Origin: Brachypodius melanocephalos
Lineage: Eukaryota; Chordata; Aves; Passeriformes; Pycnonotidae
NCBI GenBank assembly: GCA_013398615.1
Contig: VZSR01003803.1
Location: 64,723,604 to 64,787,603 of the forward strand
Length of the DNA: 64,000 nucleotides
Direction of reading: 5' to 3'
The notes under the pieces are model-generated. The model did not search any database and was not told the origin of the DNA. It saw nothing but the letters and a program-made list of their open reading frames with translations. Shown here piece after piece: positions 48,401 through 60,867 of this stretch. Both the position numbers and the translations under genes were made by a program. Position 1 is the first letter of the stretch. Each line of letters starts with the position of its first letter.

Positions 48401-49530
48401 AAGCCATTAAGCTTTATAGGATATCCAGCTATGCTGTGGAGGTGTATCATAACCTTTTGAGTCTATAAATAAAAGATATATTTAAGAGAAGATTACCCTA
48501 CAAAGTCTGTGTCTTCAGATATCCCTTGATTTTTAGTTGTTCTTGTTCTTGTTCCATTTGAACTATTTAAAGAAAGTAATCATGAAGTTACCAGCTTTAT
48601 TACTGGTATCTTAAGAAATAAATTGGTGGGTAGAGCTCTTCTCACTCTTTAGAATTATTTAGCATTTTTATTTTCCCACCAGGGAAATTAACCATATCTT
48701 TCAGAAATTATTTATATACCAGTAGTCAGGAAAGTATATTTAAAAAGCTGTTCATGGCTGTTTTCCTTTTATTGCTGATCTTTTCATAGAATGAATAGAA
48801 ATAACCATAAATTAGAGGAGAGATTTATAGGATGTAGTACCTAGCACAGTATGAAGTATCCCGTCATTTTGCTTACACAGAATTCCATTTCTAAATGATT
48901 CACTTACAATTAATAATATGCTGAAATCATCTTCAACAACTCCTGCTGTCTTCAGAGAGAAAGGTGATGTGTTGAACACCCAGGAGCTGCACTGACAGAG
49001 TAACCCAGGATTGCCCAGTTCTCAGCAGTGTGCCAGCTGCCCCAGAGCCAGATGTGCCAACACAGTTTCTCCATATTCACTGGCCTGGTACTGGCAGCTT
49101 CTTGACAGACATCACACACCATTTGCAGTACGACAAAGAAAAATCTGGGAGTCAGCAGATACTCTGAGGACACCCCTGAGAGCCAGCAGATGAAACATCA
49201 TCTAGAGAACAAGCCTCTGGAAGCCTTACTGCTGCATTCAGTAGGGACAGCACGATGTTCTGTGCCAAAGCAGGCATGCACTGCCTTCACCAATGCTGCT
49301 GCTGCACATAGACATCCTGGAGCAGCAGGAGAGAGGGTGTTGAAGCAGATCTAGTGTTCAATCAGTTGCTGATCTGCCTGTGAAAACCTGCAAGGTTCAC
49401 AGTTACCTGGTGTACAGGTTACAGTGCTATTTCTCATCCATATGACAATTAGCCAGCTCTAGGCCTTCTTAGCCTTCAAGCCTGTAAGAGACTTGAAAAT
49501 CCTACTTGTCCTAAACACTATTAGGATCAC
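45449..49530. other. Gene-free segment
   Basis: About 4.1 kb, mostly AT-rich unique DNA, with a short (AAT)n at 45552-45567. A GC-richer patch at about 47755-48010 holds overlapping frames on both strands without recognisable product. Confidence 0.55.
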
Positions 49531-49660
49531 TGAAGGATTTGCCCTCTATGGCAAACTATAAAAAAGCTGAGACTAACAAAGCCCACCCATGTCCCCCCCA
49601 CCTCCCCCCAAATACGCCTCCTGGATTTCTGGAATTTGGACTTTGAGTTAAGCCGCCTGA

Positions 49661-49688
49661 CAGGTGGCTTTATCTTGAGATAAGATAA
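49661..49688. promoter_or_regulatory. E-box plus three GATA motifs
   Basis: CAGGTG (49661-49666) is followed by TTATCT (49670-49675, a GATA site on minus), AGATAA (49678-49683) and an overlapping AGATAA (49683-49688). The first two GATA sites form a perfect 6-bp inverted repeat with a 2-nt centre. It lies near the 5' end of the LTR-like block. Confidence 0.35.
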
Positions 49689-50432
49689 ACGTGGTACTAT
49701 TGTCCAATTATCTCAGGTCTAAGGAGAAGTAAACAAGGCTGGGGGATGCCATAGCCCACAGACTCATTTGCTGAGGCCAGATTTTCACACACTTTCCTGG
49801 CCAGTCAAGGGGGAGGAGGAGTTTTGGAGTGAGTGATGGTGAAACCTCGGGTCCACATAAGACAGCGGAAGTGAAGACCCACCACCAGAGGCTATAAGTT
49901 GAGCTAAGTGAGCAGACCCTGAGGAGATGGGATGGTGCTTTTTATCATGCCAGTTTTCTTCCCTGACACCAACTGGCTCAGTCATAAAACTTCCCCACCC
50001 CAGAAGGTCACATTCACATGGCACATTCATGTGAGAGGCGGCTGCCATGCCTTAGAAAGGGTCATAAACCATCAAAGACCCTCAAAGTGCCCCCAGACTC
50101 ATTCCTGAGGCCTCCCACCAGAGAGCTGAGTGTGATCCACAAATGTTGCAGCAGATCCAGTGTTGCAAAAGGCAGTGCAAATCTTCCCTGGCCCCTGCAG
50201 GGGTGGTGCTTGGCTGTACCCAGATATTCCTGAATACACACTAACCCACTGGACTCTATATTTTGGGGGACCCCATGACCAAGAAGACCATAAGAAGAGG
50301 ACCAATGGGATGCCACTGGATCCACAGGGATGGTGACTATCTTTCTACTCTAATCTGCCTCTCTGTCACTCTCTTTCTTTGCCCTCTCTATTTCTCCTAT
50401 TTTTCTTTTGCTCCACTGCACATTTACTGTTA

Positions 50433-50438
50433 AATAAA
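50433..50438 (+). terminator. Poly(A) signal AATAAA of the LTR-like block
   Basis: Canonical hexamer in TTAAATAAAAAC, about 20 bp before the proposed 3' end. Its position fits a short R/U5 region. Confidence 0.45.
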
Positions 50439-50809
50439 AACTATATTGATGACTTCAGCATAGGATCTTCTATGCATATTAATTTGGGCAGAAGCATCTC
50501 TCACGAATCACAGTAATCAGATCAAAAATTGCCCAACACATACACAACTTCAGTGAAAAATAAAAAGTAGCCTACTCTTTCCCTTTCTTCTCATTTCCCA
50601 TATTATCCCTTAACAGCCAACACCTCCATGGACACGGAATATGTGTTAGGTCAGAATTTCCAACGAGTGGACCTTTTAAAGTTGTACACTGCAGTATGAA
50701 TTTGGGTTAAATAAAGCAAGATGGTAAAATTCTAGATCTTCAGTTTTAGCCTGTGAAACAGTCATCTACTAAGCTTGTACAGTGTCTAGAATAATGTGCT
50801 TTTCAAGTA

Positions 50810-50844
50810 CAATATAATATACAAATAATATAATATAATATAAT
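50810..50844. repeat. (ATATA/AT)n AT-only microsatellite
   Basis: ATAAT and ATATA pentamer-like units with one C interruption; more ATAATA words follow at 50861-50871. Confidence 0.85.
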
Positions 50845-51723
50845 GCTATCTAATATTATGAATAATAATAAAATGAAGGACTAGAGTTAGTGCCAAAATT
50901 GACATTTAGGTGAGTAATATAACAAGAGATATATAGGTTTACATCCTTTCCTTTTACAAGAAAGCCATCTGTGAACAGACATATCCTACTATTCCTATTA
51001 GATTTGTGTCACTGACAGTGACTACAAAGAAAAAAGAGGCAGGAAATGCAATTCATACTCTCAGCAGATATATCTAATGATGCTATATGAAGCATGGATG
51101 ATCTGTGGTGGTGAGAGGGATATTAGTGTGCAATGTCTGCTTTCCCCAAAGCATTGGCAGTTGCTCAAGTGGAAAAAAAACCCCACATTTTTCAACTAGG
51201 ACAGAACATCTGTGTGCAAATAGTGGCTCTGGTACACAGAAATAATCAGAGATTTGGGATATTAAATGCTCTTCATCAGGAAATTATTGTTTCAAAAGGT
51301 TTATTCAAAAAGACAAACATTTCATGAAGATATCTAGCTTGCAGTTTGGAATCTGAATGTCCACATCTGAAGTGATTGTCATAAGGATAAGCTATTTTGA
51401 GGGGTTTTTACCCCTTCTGGGGAACAGCCTAAAAATACTCTTCCATTTTTTCTCTTTTTTTATTTTGAATCTCAGAAGATTTTAATGGGATGAGAAAATT
51501 GTTTCCTGCCCAGCTCTCATGGGGAGTGACTGGCAAATGATAGCAACAGAGAGATTGCAAACAGCTGGATTCAATCACTGCACTTAGTAGGTCCATGAAA
51601 TGTGATTGTGGATGCACTAGGTACTCTAAGAACCATTAAAGAGAGTTCTCACAAACTCCAGGACAGGCATCTGCCATTAACAGAGTTCTGAGACTGTCAG
51701 GGAACATGGTACATCACACACCC

Positions 51724-51756
51724 AATTGATGAATCAATTAATCACACTGTAATTAA
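51724..51756. promoter_or_regulatory. Homeodomain/ONECUT-like motif cluster
   Basis: ATTGAT (51725-51730) and ATCAAT (51733-51738) form a palindrome around GA. AATTAATCA and then TAATTAA (51750-51756) follow within 20 bp. These are core motifs of ONECUT/CUT and homeodomain factors. In AT-rich DNA such matches are frequent; the density and symmetry are the only reasons to list it. Confidence 0.2.
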
Positions 51757-52470
51757 CATAGATGTGTAATGACCTGTGCTTTGCTCTCTTTAGAGGTAAG
51801 TATTCAGATAAGAGAAGACACAGCAAATTCTTGAACTGTTTTAAGGAGATGTTGGTACTTGAAACCAAAGCCACTGTCACACCTTTCTAAAAATACAAAT
51901 ATGTGTTTCTACAGTAAAGCTACTTTTAGGAGGAACATTGCCTAACACGTACAGCACCATTTGGTGGAAAAATCATTTCATGTAAAAGAAGACGTCTTCT
52001 AGAGAAAGATGTACAGATTCAAACTCAAAAGCAATACATTCTTACCTTCCAGTCCTCCTGTCTTTTAAAATTCATTATTTTTAGTGTAATGTATATTTAT
52101 CCCCCCACATTACTGATTTAATGGTTAGGATAAGTGTTTACACATCATTGTATAGTAGAAAAATATTTTCAATGTGATGTTTTATTACTCTTTTTACTGA
52201 TTGTGTTATCAGATGAAAGATCAAGAAGTGAATGAAACTTAAAAAATAAACGTATTACAAATCTTTGCAATTGTCAGCTTTGCTAAGTCACACACACATA
52301 AATTGTAATTTTATAGACATGGGAAAAGTTGTGTTAGCTGAAGGGGTTTTGTAAGCTTACTTAAATAACACGTTTTATATCATCAGTCAGGTTCCAACAA
52401 AAATAAATAATTTAAAATTTAAAAAAGAGAACTTAAGGAACTCCTTTTTTGTGTAGGTTGGTAGCTTATG

Positions 52471-52538
52471 GCTGAGCAAGGGGTTAGTCTAGATTGGCTT
52501 CTAGACTTCTTTCCAACCTGAGCTGCCCTATGATCTTA
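52471..52538 (+). mobile_element. CR1 LINE 3'-end fragment (forward)
   Basis: GAGCAAGGGGTTAGTCTAGA, TTCTTTCCAACCTGAGCTG and CCTATGATCTTAT follow the forward 3' end of avian CR1. It is the only forward copy in the window; about 70 bp remain. Confidence 0.85.
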
Positions 52539-55516
52539 TCAACTGGTGTTTTTAAGTTTAAAGCCTCTGAAAAGAATGAACTAGGAATTCGGCTCCTAGA
52601 ATTATTTGTAATTAAAAAAAACAAAAGGAAGATAAAAAGGCAGAGTAATTTCAACAGCACCAACATATAACACAACTGTACCACAGCCTTCAGTGCTGCA
52701 TCTCTCAGATAAGTGGACAACTCACCCAAGCAGCAGGAGCTTGGTGAGCCTGTGGTGAGATCCACAGGGATTTTCACAGTGGCCTCTCAAAGTCACCTCT
52801 TCTGCCACAGCTAAAAACCACCCACTGATCTCAAGTTTTTAAACAAATGTTACAATTGGAGCAGAGGTGCAAACCCTTTTGTAGACTTGGGAATGTGTTA
52901 TCAGGATATATTACAACGTGTTTGGATGAGCCAAATCGACTTTTAGAACAGATTTCCTAATGTAGGCAGGATTTTATATGAATGGACTAGACACATTTGT
53001 TTCCACTTAAAGGTGGAAAATTAATGCCTAAGAATAGCAGTTAATAAACAAATTTAACAATATTCCACTGAATGAAAACAGCCTTGTAATTATGAAATAA
53101 TAATTTCCTGTTTGAATAAACCAAGTCTATATAATGGTATATAATGAAGACTGAAGCCAAAATGCAGTAGCTTTTTGTCTGCAAGCAATATAGTGAAAGA
53201 TTTCTGAAGAAACTTTACAGAAAACAGCACTGAAAAAGTAGGAAAGTAATGCTTCAGTCAGAGGAGGTTCTTACACCTTCTTTATGCAAGCTTGTCTTCT
53301 TATAGTTTCTCCCTTACATTCAGGTAAAATGTACAGTATGAAGAAAAACAAAGAACTAAAAATTGTTAACAGAATCCCATCAGCTCTTGTTTGATCTGTG
53401 CGTGTGCAAAATAAAATAACATGATGATGTTATAGATCCAGCAGAATTTGTATTCAACAGAAGCTGAATAAAGCATAAACAGGACACAGAGAATCTACTG
53501 AACTGTTGTCCTGCACAATCATTAATCCCCACCGTGAGTCCCATGCTTTATATCTATACCGCACCTGAGAGATATTTTGCCCTTCTGCTGCCTTGTACCT
53601 CCTTTTGCTAGATAAAGAGGAATAAGGAAAAACAATGAAAAAAATGAGAGGGCGTGCTGGAGATTTGGGGATGCAGAATGATCTCTCTGATAAATTTGCT
53701 CATAATGGGTGAAAATGCAGTTCAAAAGAATTATGGAGTTTGCTTCCTCACAAGCATATTTAGTGTATTTTCCACATCTCACATGAATCTACCATATATT
53801 ATTTAAGGTGAATTGTTTTTATTACCTTCATCTGTGCACGGTAATAAATTTAATCTGATGTTTTGCATTTTACTGCTTACTTTGAACAGCATTTTCGTGT
53901 GACTTTAGAGAACACATACATTGCAGGAAATAATTCAGCAATTCAGAGAATTTTTCAATTGTTCGATTCAGAGAAATGTTTACTCTCATTCCAGAGAATG
54001 TGACTAAATAAAACTAGAAGTATATGCATAATAGACTGCTCTTGATATGAGTTTTGCCACTCTCTTAATTACTGGATTTTTTACTCATAAATGAATTATT
54101 TTGTTTACCTGTCTAAAGTAGTAAGCATACCACAGAAGGTGATCTGATTATATAATCAATACTAATGACTTAAAAATACGTCAAACTCATCTCTAAAAGC
54201 TCCAGTCGAGACAGAATCACCATTTTGCTGAATCTTAAGATATATGCAGAGAGTAGCATCCCTGCCCCATGCTATTACATCATGCATACATATTACAGTT
54301 AAAAATGTAATAAACAAGAAAGAAAAAATTAAGGGAAATATAGTTTTTCTAAACAGATTAAGATGTCTTTATTAGTACAAAGTGCCAATGACCTCTCTCT
54401 ATTGCTAACACACTAACCTTCTTTCATGTACTTTCTGGGAGCTGGGAGAACAGTGATTCTGTATCTAGTTTTTATAACACGTAATTTAAAATAAGCTATT
54501 GAATGGCTGCACTACAAAATTTAAACATCTGCATCTCCACTCCATTCACAAATTCAGCCAGGTCCTCAATCAGATTCATATAGGAAGAACTGAATTCCTT
54601 TAAAGTTCACATTTCAAGGCAAGTTTTTGGCACATGAATGTAAAAAATCCAATAGAATCCAATAGAAATGAAAAATACATTTTACAGTAGCAGCTCAAAA
54701 GAGAAGACCATGCCTTTGATTATGAAATTCAAAGTTGATACCTAGCACTCTTGATTTGTGATCCTACCAACAATATTCCACAGAGCAGCGCCTACAACGC
54801 GAGCAAACCATGTGTCAGAATAACCTTCAAGAGGCACTGAAAAGAGAGAACATTGCAGAATAGCAAAGCACGGTTATTGTTTCTCCAATTTTACAGCAAA
54901 TTATAGTTATTTATGGAGGACAGCACACCAAAAAAAGGCATGCAAGACTTGAAAACAAAATGCAGAACTAGGGGGTACCTACACAATTTTTTAACCTCTG
55001 CTGAGTGCTTAAATTTGCTTAACTGCAAAGAAAAACTATGAGCTCCTTTAATTTCCTATTTAACCTTCTACACATGAACTGTACTCTAAAAGCAGACTCT
55101 AGAACTGCTTCTGAGGATTTTGATAGTATTTATGTATTAAAAATATTTCATGTAATTTAGGACTTTTAGAAATTCAACAGAGAAACACCTGTTAGTATCT
55201 AGAAAGATGATAATATTGAAGCAGTTTTGTCCTGGTGTTTCATTGGGAGCCAGATGACATACCTTTAATTAGATAACTATAACAGTCCAGAAGTAGTTAC
55301 TCAAAAAGAAAAAGGAACAAAATAACTCAAATAAGAAAGAAAGTCTGCATGGCCTGTTGAGCTATCTTTTACAGATTTCATTGCTTACATGAGGAATACC
55401 TCATTAAAAGTCTAACTGATGTTTGGTGTCTGTAGGACCTCTTGTCTTGGTCAAATAGCTCCACACCTTTTAAAAATGCATATATTTATGACTTAAAATG
55501 AAACAGCTGTTGTGGG
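52539..55516. other. Gene-free segment
   Basis: About 3 kb of AT-rich unique DNA. The longest frames (for example 52484-52777 minus, which overlaps the CR1 piece, and 53522-53782 minus) are unrecognised. Confidence 0.55.
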
Positions 55517-55960
55517 ATGGCAGAATCACAGAATCAGTTAGGGCGGGAAAGACCTCCAAGAATGAGTCCAACCTTTGAGCAACCACCACCCCATCAACCA
55601 CATCATGGCACAGAGTGCCACACCCAGTCCTTTCTTGAACACTCCAGGTGACTCCACCACTTCCCTGGGCAGCCCATTCCAACACTTAATCTGTCAGTGA
55701 AGAGATTTCTCCTAATGTCCAATCTGAAGCTCCTCCGGCAGAGCTTGGAACTGTGTCCTCTTGTCCTGTCACTGGTTGCCTGGGAGAGGTGGCTGACCCT
55801 CAACTGTCTGTAACCTTACAGGTGATTGTACAGAGTGATAAGGTCTTTCCTGAGCCTCCTTTTCTCCAGGCTAAACAATTCCAGCTCCCTCAGACACTCC
55901 TTGTATGAGTCACTCTCTAGACCCTTCACCAACTTAACTGCTCATCTCTGGATGTATTAG
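55517..55960 (-). mobile_element. CR1 LINE 3'-end fragment, longest copy (about 440 bp)
   Basis: It starts with the CR1 terminal repeat (AGAATCACAGAATCA on +). It continues through GACCTCCAAGAATGAGTCCA, GGTGACTCCACCACTTCCCT, GGGCAGCCCATTCCAACACT, TGTCCTCTTGTCCTGTCACT and TTTTCTCCAGGCTAAACAAT. All are reverse-complement landmarks of the avian CR1 3' region. Similarity stops near GCTCATCTCTGGATGTATTAG, so the copy is 5'-truncated in the usual way. The frames inside it (55470-55685, 55603-55803, minus) are not intact coding sequence. Confidence 0.95.
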
Positions 55961-58900
55961 ACACAACCTGAACAATGATGAAATATGGCTCTAGTCATTG
56001 CTAAAAAAATACACACACTTAAACAAGAGAAGAAATTTAAAATACTCTCTCTTAAGAGAGAATTTTCAACTGTGACATTATTCTGAAGTATCCTATGATA
56101 TCATGCAAACCAACCCAAAATATGAGGAGAGGGGAAATAACCAAGGATACAAGCCAGTATAAAATTGGATTTTCTGAGAAGGAAAATTTGTGGTCCAGGA
56201 ACGTGACTCGTAGCCAGGAAATCTGACTTTTATTCTCAGAACTCCCAGATTCCTTTGCCCCTCTCAAAAAAGCCTTTCCAAAGCTGCAAATGCAGAAATA
56301 AATTAGAAACAACAAAAGGATGGTGATGGAACAAAGATCAACCAAAACAAAACTGGCTATGTTAATCCAAATTCTGTGGTACTCCAAATACCATTGTGGA
56401 TACTTGGTTAAAGCAGTTTGTTCCCTGGCAGTCATGGCTTTCTGTGTTACTGTCATCTAATGCACAGGCTCTGACTGTGCTGGTACCTCTAGCAGGTACC
56501 CCAGAACCACAGACACAGGAGTGTGTGAATATGCAGACAGGCAGACACGTGGAAAAAAGTGGGCAACAGCACTAGGTACTTAAAATTGTAAGTAAAATTG
56601 TTCCTTTCTTAGGATGATCTTACCAAGGAATGATGACTTACACTAAGGGTATAATCACATGTATAACCACAACCCAAGTTTCAAGACTAGCTGCTGTGGG
56701 AAAGGCTTCTTCCAATTTTAACCAGGAATTCTGTTTCAGCCTTCGTTTTCCCAAATTAGTTTGTGAAACTAATTTCTTTTTAGCATGATATAGTTACACC
56801 AGTAGGCATTTACCACAGAAAATACTTCTCTTTGAAAATGTCCTGGATGCCAACAGCTATGAGGTGAGAGCTCAGCTCCTGGAGAGTCACGGCTATTTAT
56901 AACTGAAATTTGTTTTAAAATTCTAAATATTAAATGGCTTAGCACATTTTTGTATGAGCCTGCATCTTGTGGAGAAAATACAAAATATTTAGTGCCAAAT
57001 GTGGTGTCCAACCCTCTGTGTGAAAATAGATATTTTAAAGCTTTTACTCATCTGCTAAATGACTTCTTATTCACTTAATCTTAGAAATATTTCTAATTCT
57101 CAAAGCAGTGCTAGAAGTTACTAACTTTCATTCCTTGAGCCTTTAAAAACTAAAATTTTGTTTAAATTATAATGGAATAATGTCCATTTGTGATGAATAA
57201 TCTCTTCCTTTCATCTATTTAATTTCTTTTCTCTCTTTTTTTTTTTTTTTTCCCTTTCTGAGCTGAGAGGGTCATAAGGATGATATATTCAATTCACTGT
57301 TTCCACCACGAACCAGTAAAAATTGCCAAAGACAGAAACACAAAAAAGGAGAAGGCTGCTCCTCTCCAGCTCCCCAGCTGTCAGGACAGTAAGTTTAGGA
57401 TTAAAGGGCTAAGTATGGTATCTTATTCAAGAGCCAAAGTTGGTTTTGTAACCACTTCAGATAAAAAATCTGCAAAGGATTGTATTCAACAGCATTTATG
57501 AGCTTGGGTTTCAGTAAAATTAATAAATATTCTTCATTTTAGAAATAAAAAAAAATGCAGTGAACAGCCAGTCTTGTCTGTACTAAAATAAAATATGCAT
57601 AAATAATCCCTGATTTTCAGCCCTATACTTCCATAAACTGTTCAGATCCATGGCAAGGCCAGCACACAGATATAAGCAAACACCACTTCTCTAAAGATAA
57701 ACAGGAAAGGTCTGTGATATTAGTTTATTAGCCTTTGAAAATTAAGTAGCATAAACATCTTTTGTTGTTGGTTAAAGAGATGACATTTGGGCAAGATTCC
57801 TTTGGGCAATAGAAAATAATCAAAAGAAAAAAATTAAAGAAAAGTGGTCAATTTTCCTTAAAAAAGAAGGGCTATGTATCTGAAGATATATCATTGCCCT
57901 TAATGAGAAGGAAAAAAAACCTACTGTAATGCCAAAATTTCCAGTGTAGTCTTCTGTCATATGAACTGTTCTTATTCAGAGTGTGTACTAGTCTGAAATT
58001 ATTAAAACAATAATTATAGCAACACCAAGAGGTCCCAAGGAAAGCGTTAGGAAAAAAAAGAAAGGGAAATACTTTATTTTTGTAAATATCCTAAATGACT
58101 ACAAATTAAAGATACCTTCCACTGAACCAGCCATAAGAAACCAGAGTACCATGTTGATGGCAGCTTATGTTTCCTATGCTTCAAAGCACCAAGCTCACTA
58201 AAACATGAAAAACCTGAGTTGGCCATCAGATCATCACCTCACTTTAAACCAAGCGAGAGGGAATACTTGTCTGGCACAAATTATCTTGATTTATGGGCAT
58301 TGTAGTGTTTGTGCTCTCTGTATTTGAAAACTGGGAACCAACATGATAGCTTGCACTGAACTAAGTATTCCTCAAACTTTTTTTTTTTCTTCAAAAATAC
58401 TCAGAGAAAACAACATACTTTTGTAATTGCATGCACTTCCCAAACATATTTAATAACGATTTCTGATGGTCTCTTCTGATTGCTATAAATAAACTGATAA
58501 CTGATACTTTTGCATTCAAATTATATTCTTGTATTATTGCGACCAAAAAGTTTGCTTTTGACTATTGTTCTTGTAATATTTTGGATGCCTATACTTCTGA
58601 AAACCTTTTCCATCCCAGGAATACTTTCTTTTCAGAATGAAACCAACTGCACCTCCCTGGGCTAAAAGATCTATGGCCACTTACTGCTCACAATTTCAAA
58701 GTTTTATACACAGCTTCTCTGCTTTCCCTAGGTCATTCTCCAGAAATGTTTTCTTTGTAGTGGCAGTTAATAAATGGTTTTTAAGAATATTTGGAGAAAA
58801 TATTCACAACAAAGCATGCATAAAGAATGGCAGCAGTTTCATGTTAGCAGCATTTCTGAGGTTGTTAAGGTTGACTGCAAAGCTGGACTTCAGCTCCTGC

Positions 58901-60825
58901 AAATCCACAGAAAGCTTTCAGGGCTGAGCAGCTTAAAGCTGACAATGCCCAGAAATGGTTTGGCTGCTCATGCATTGTCATCTTGTATTTTACTAGCTGG
59001 TCACTAAAGCCATGCCAAAGCTAGTTTATCTGCTTAAATGTTAATTTTTTTCTTCTTATACAACGTTTACTATCTTATGGAAAATCATACAAACATTTGT
59101 CACAGTTGGAGGTGCCAGATCCTTTCCCAGCTGTAATCATAGAGCAATGCAACACAATGTTACAGTGTGGCACCGACTGTGCCAAACAGAAGAATCATGG
59201 TTTTCAGTCACTGCTACAAATCATTTGGATGGACATTTTTGGTTCTCTGTAATGCAGATCCAAAGAAAAATTAGTGTGTTTAATTTTACCCCAAATTCTT
59301 TCCTGACAGAAAATGCTGCCCATATATTCTTGTCAGAATATTAGATATTAAATTCATAGCAAGGCACAGATACCTCCCAGTGACAGGAACAAGAGTTTTA
59401 TCATTCATTTTCATGGAATCAAAACTAAGACCAAGACTTGGGCAAATGCAGACAGGCTTGCAAAACATCATATCTGTCAATCTTTGATGTCTGGATTGCA
59501 GTGATCACAGCTGAAGTTCTACTGACTTGAGGCACTTGTGTCAATTGAATGTTTCTTGTTCAGTATTGCTTTCTATTTCAAAGCACACAACAAACTGTCA
59601 CAGATGTTAAAAACTTCTCAAATTTCATGCACACATGTTCAGCTGAATTCTTTCCTATGAAAGATCCTTGCCACTTTATTTAGTATTTTTGTTTTGCTCT
59701 GCAGAAAATATAGACATAAAATGGAATGATTTTTTAAAAACATTTATTTCTTTCCTGAGGCTTTAAATATTATTTCCCAATTTCCTCAGCCAATAGCTTT
59801 GTTTCCTCACTGTAATCTAAACATCAGTGGACATTTTGTCAAATAATTTTCGCTTGAAAACATTTTGCCTTTTTTCTCCTTCCATTGTTTAAAAACTGTA
59901 CATCTATCTTTAGTTAAACTGGAATGCAGTTCCAACTGGATGGGATATACACTGTCACTCCTGAAGCCTGCTCCAGGTCAGAAAGAACTAATGGGAAATC
60001 TTAACAGAAACTTCAGTGGCAGCTGGAAGGAGCCTGTGATATGCACACTAATGGCTTTCTTTAAGTAGTGCCAGAGTCAATTAATCCTATCTTTCAGATT
60101 TGCTTGTTTGAGCTTATTCATAACGTCGCACTATTTCAAAAGCATACACACAATAAAATGTAGTAAGAAACCAGAGAAATCTTGGTTCAGGAGTAAAGGT
60201 GTGTGTATGGGATCAGTTCCTCCCTCTACCACAGACTGTCAGTGTGGCATTAGGCAGCCTGCTTTAGTCCAAAATCACAGTTTATACCTTCAGTAAATAC
60301 AAGAGGAAGTGGGAAATCATTTCAGTGGAGATCCGACAATCAAAGCACCTGGGGATCCACCCAACTTATACCTTGTTGTTACTATTCCAGTATTCACATA
60401 TTCTTTTGTGTATTAAAAAAGCAAAGGCCTCAAGATACATGCAGAAAATAAAAATACAGAACTATATTGTCAGCAGCACATTCTGCTGTAATAATCTCAA
60501 ACATCCACTGGAATGATAGGAAATTATCAACATTACTCAGTCAGGAATAATTTTATATGTCATTAATCTTTGCATATTAATGTATATTTAATAGCTGGAA
60601 ACCAACACTGTTGGCTATATAAGCTGGTAGCAAGAAGTACAGCCAGAAACTGAAATAAAGAGAAATATCAGACAGATGTACTGAAGGAAAGAGAGGTGGT
60701 ACAGCAGTAACTGTCATTGGCACCAGCTGTGAAATACCAGCCCTTTTGCACCCTGGGAAAAATCAGAAAATCAGAAGCAGCAAATGTAAATCAGTCTGGC
60801 TGAACATTACGTTATTCCATTCAGG
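55961..60825. other. Gene-free segment
   Basis: About 4.9 kb of AT-rich unique DNA with a T run at 57236-57251. Frames at 56052-56456 (-, 134 codons, two hydrophobic stretches) and 58637-58927 (+, 96 codons, right after an acceptor-like CTTTCTTTTCAG) are unrecognised. A TATATAAG box lies at about 60616-60625. Confidence 0.5.
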
Positions 60826-60834
60826 AAAAAAAAA

Positions 60835-60866
<32 letters not shown>

Positions 60867-60867
60867 A
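60826..60867. repeat. A-rich tract with one G
   Basis: Twenty-eight A, one G, then thirteen A. It follows about 200 bp of non-repetitive sequence that could be a retrocopy body, but no parent transcript is recognised. Confidence 0.9.

Larger units (their letters stand above)
49531..50457 (+). mobile_element. Probable degraded solo LTR (ERVL-type)
   Basis: I infer an LTR from the 3' part. A CT-rich stretch (50340-50420: TCTTTCTACTCTAATCTGCC, then TCTCTGTCACTCTC-type words) leads to an AATAAA at 50433-50438, like the 3' ends of passerine ERVL-family LTRs. The proposed ends are TGAAG at 49531-49535 and CTTCA at 50453-50457, giving the TG...CA termini and short inverted repeat expected of an LTR, about 927 bp long. 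A 7-bp direct repeat TAGGATC flanks it (49522-49528 and 50461-50467) but is offset by 2-3 bp from those ends, so the exact boundary is uncertain. No retroviral coding sequence and no second LTR were seen. Orientation is set by the poly(A) signal. The subfamily is unknown. Confidence 0.45.
50458..52470. other. Gene-free segment
   Basis: AT-rich DNA with an AT-type satellite at 50810 and a homeodomain-like motif cluster at 51724. No gene recognised. Confidence 0.55.

Noticed and set aside
55470..55803. Minus frames inside the long CR1 fragment as a gene
   Set aside because: They lie in the CR1 3' region, are short and broken, and are not an intact reverse transcriptase.
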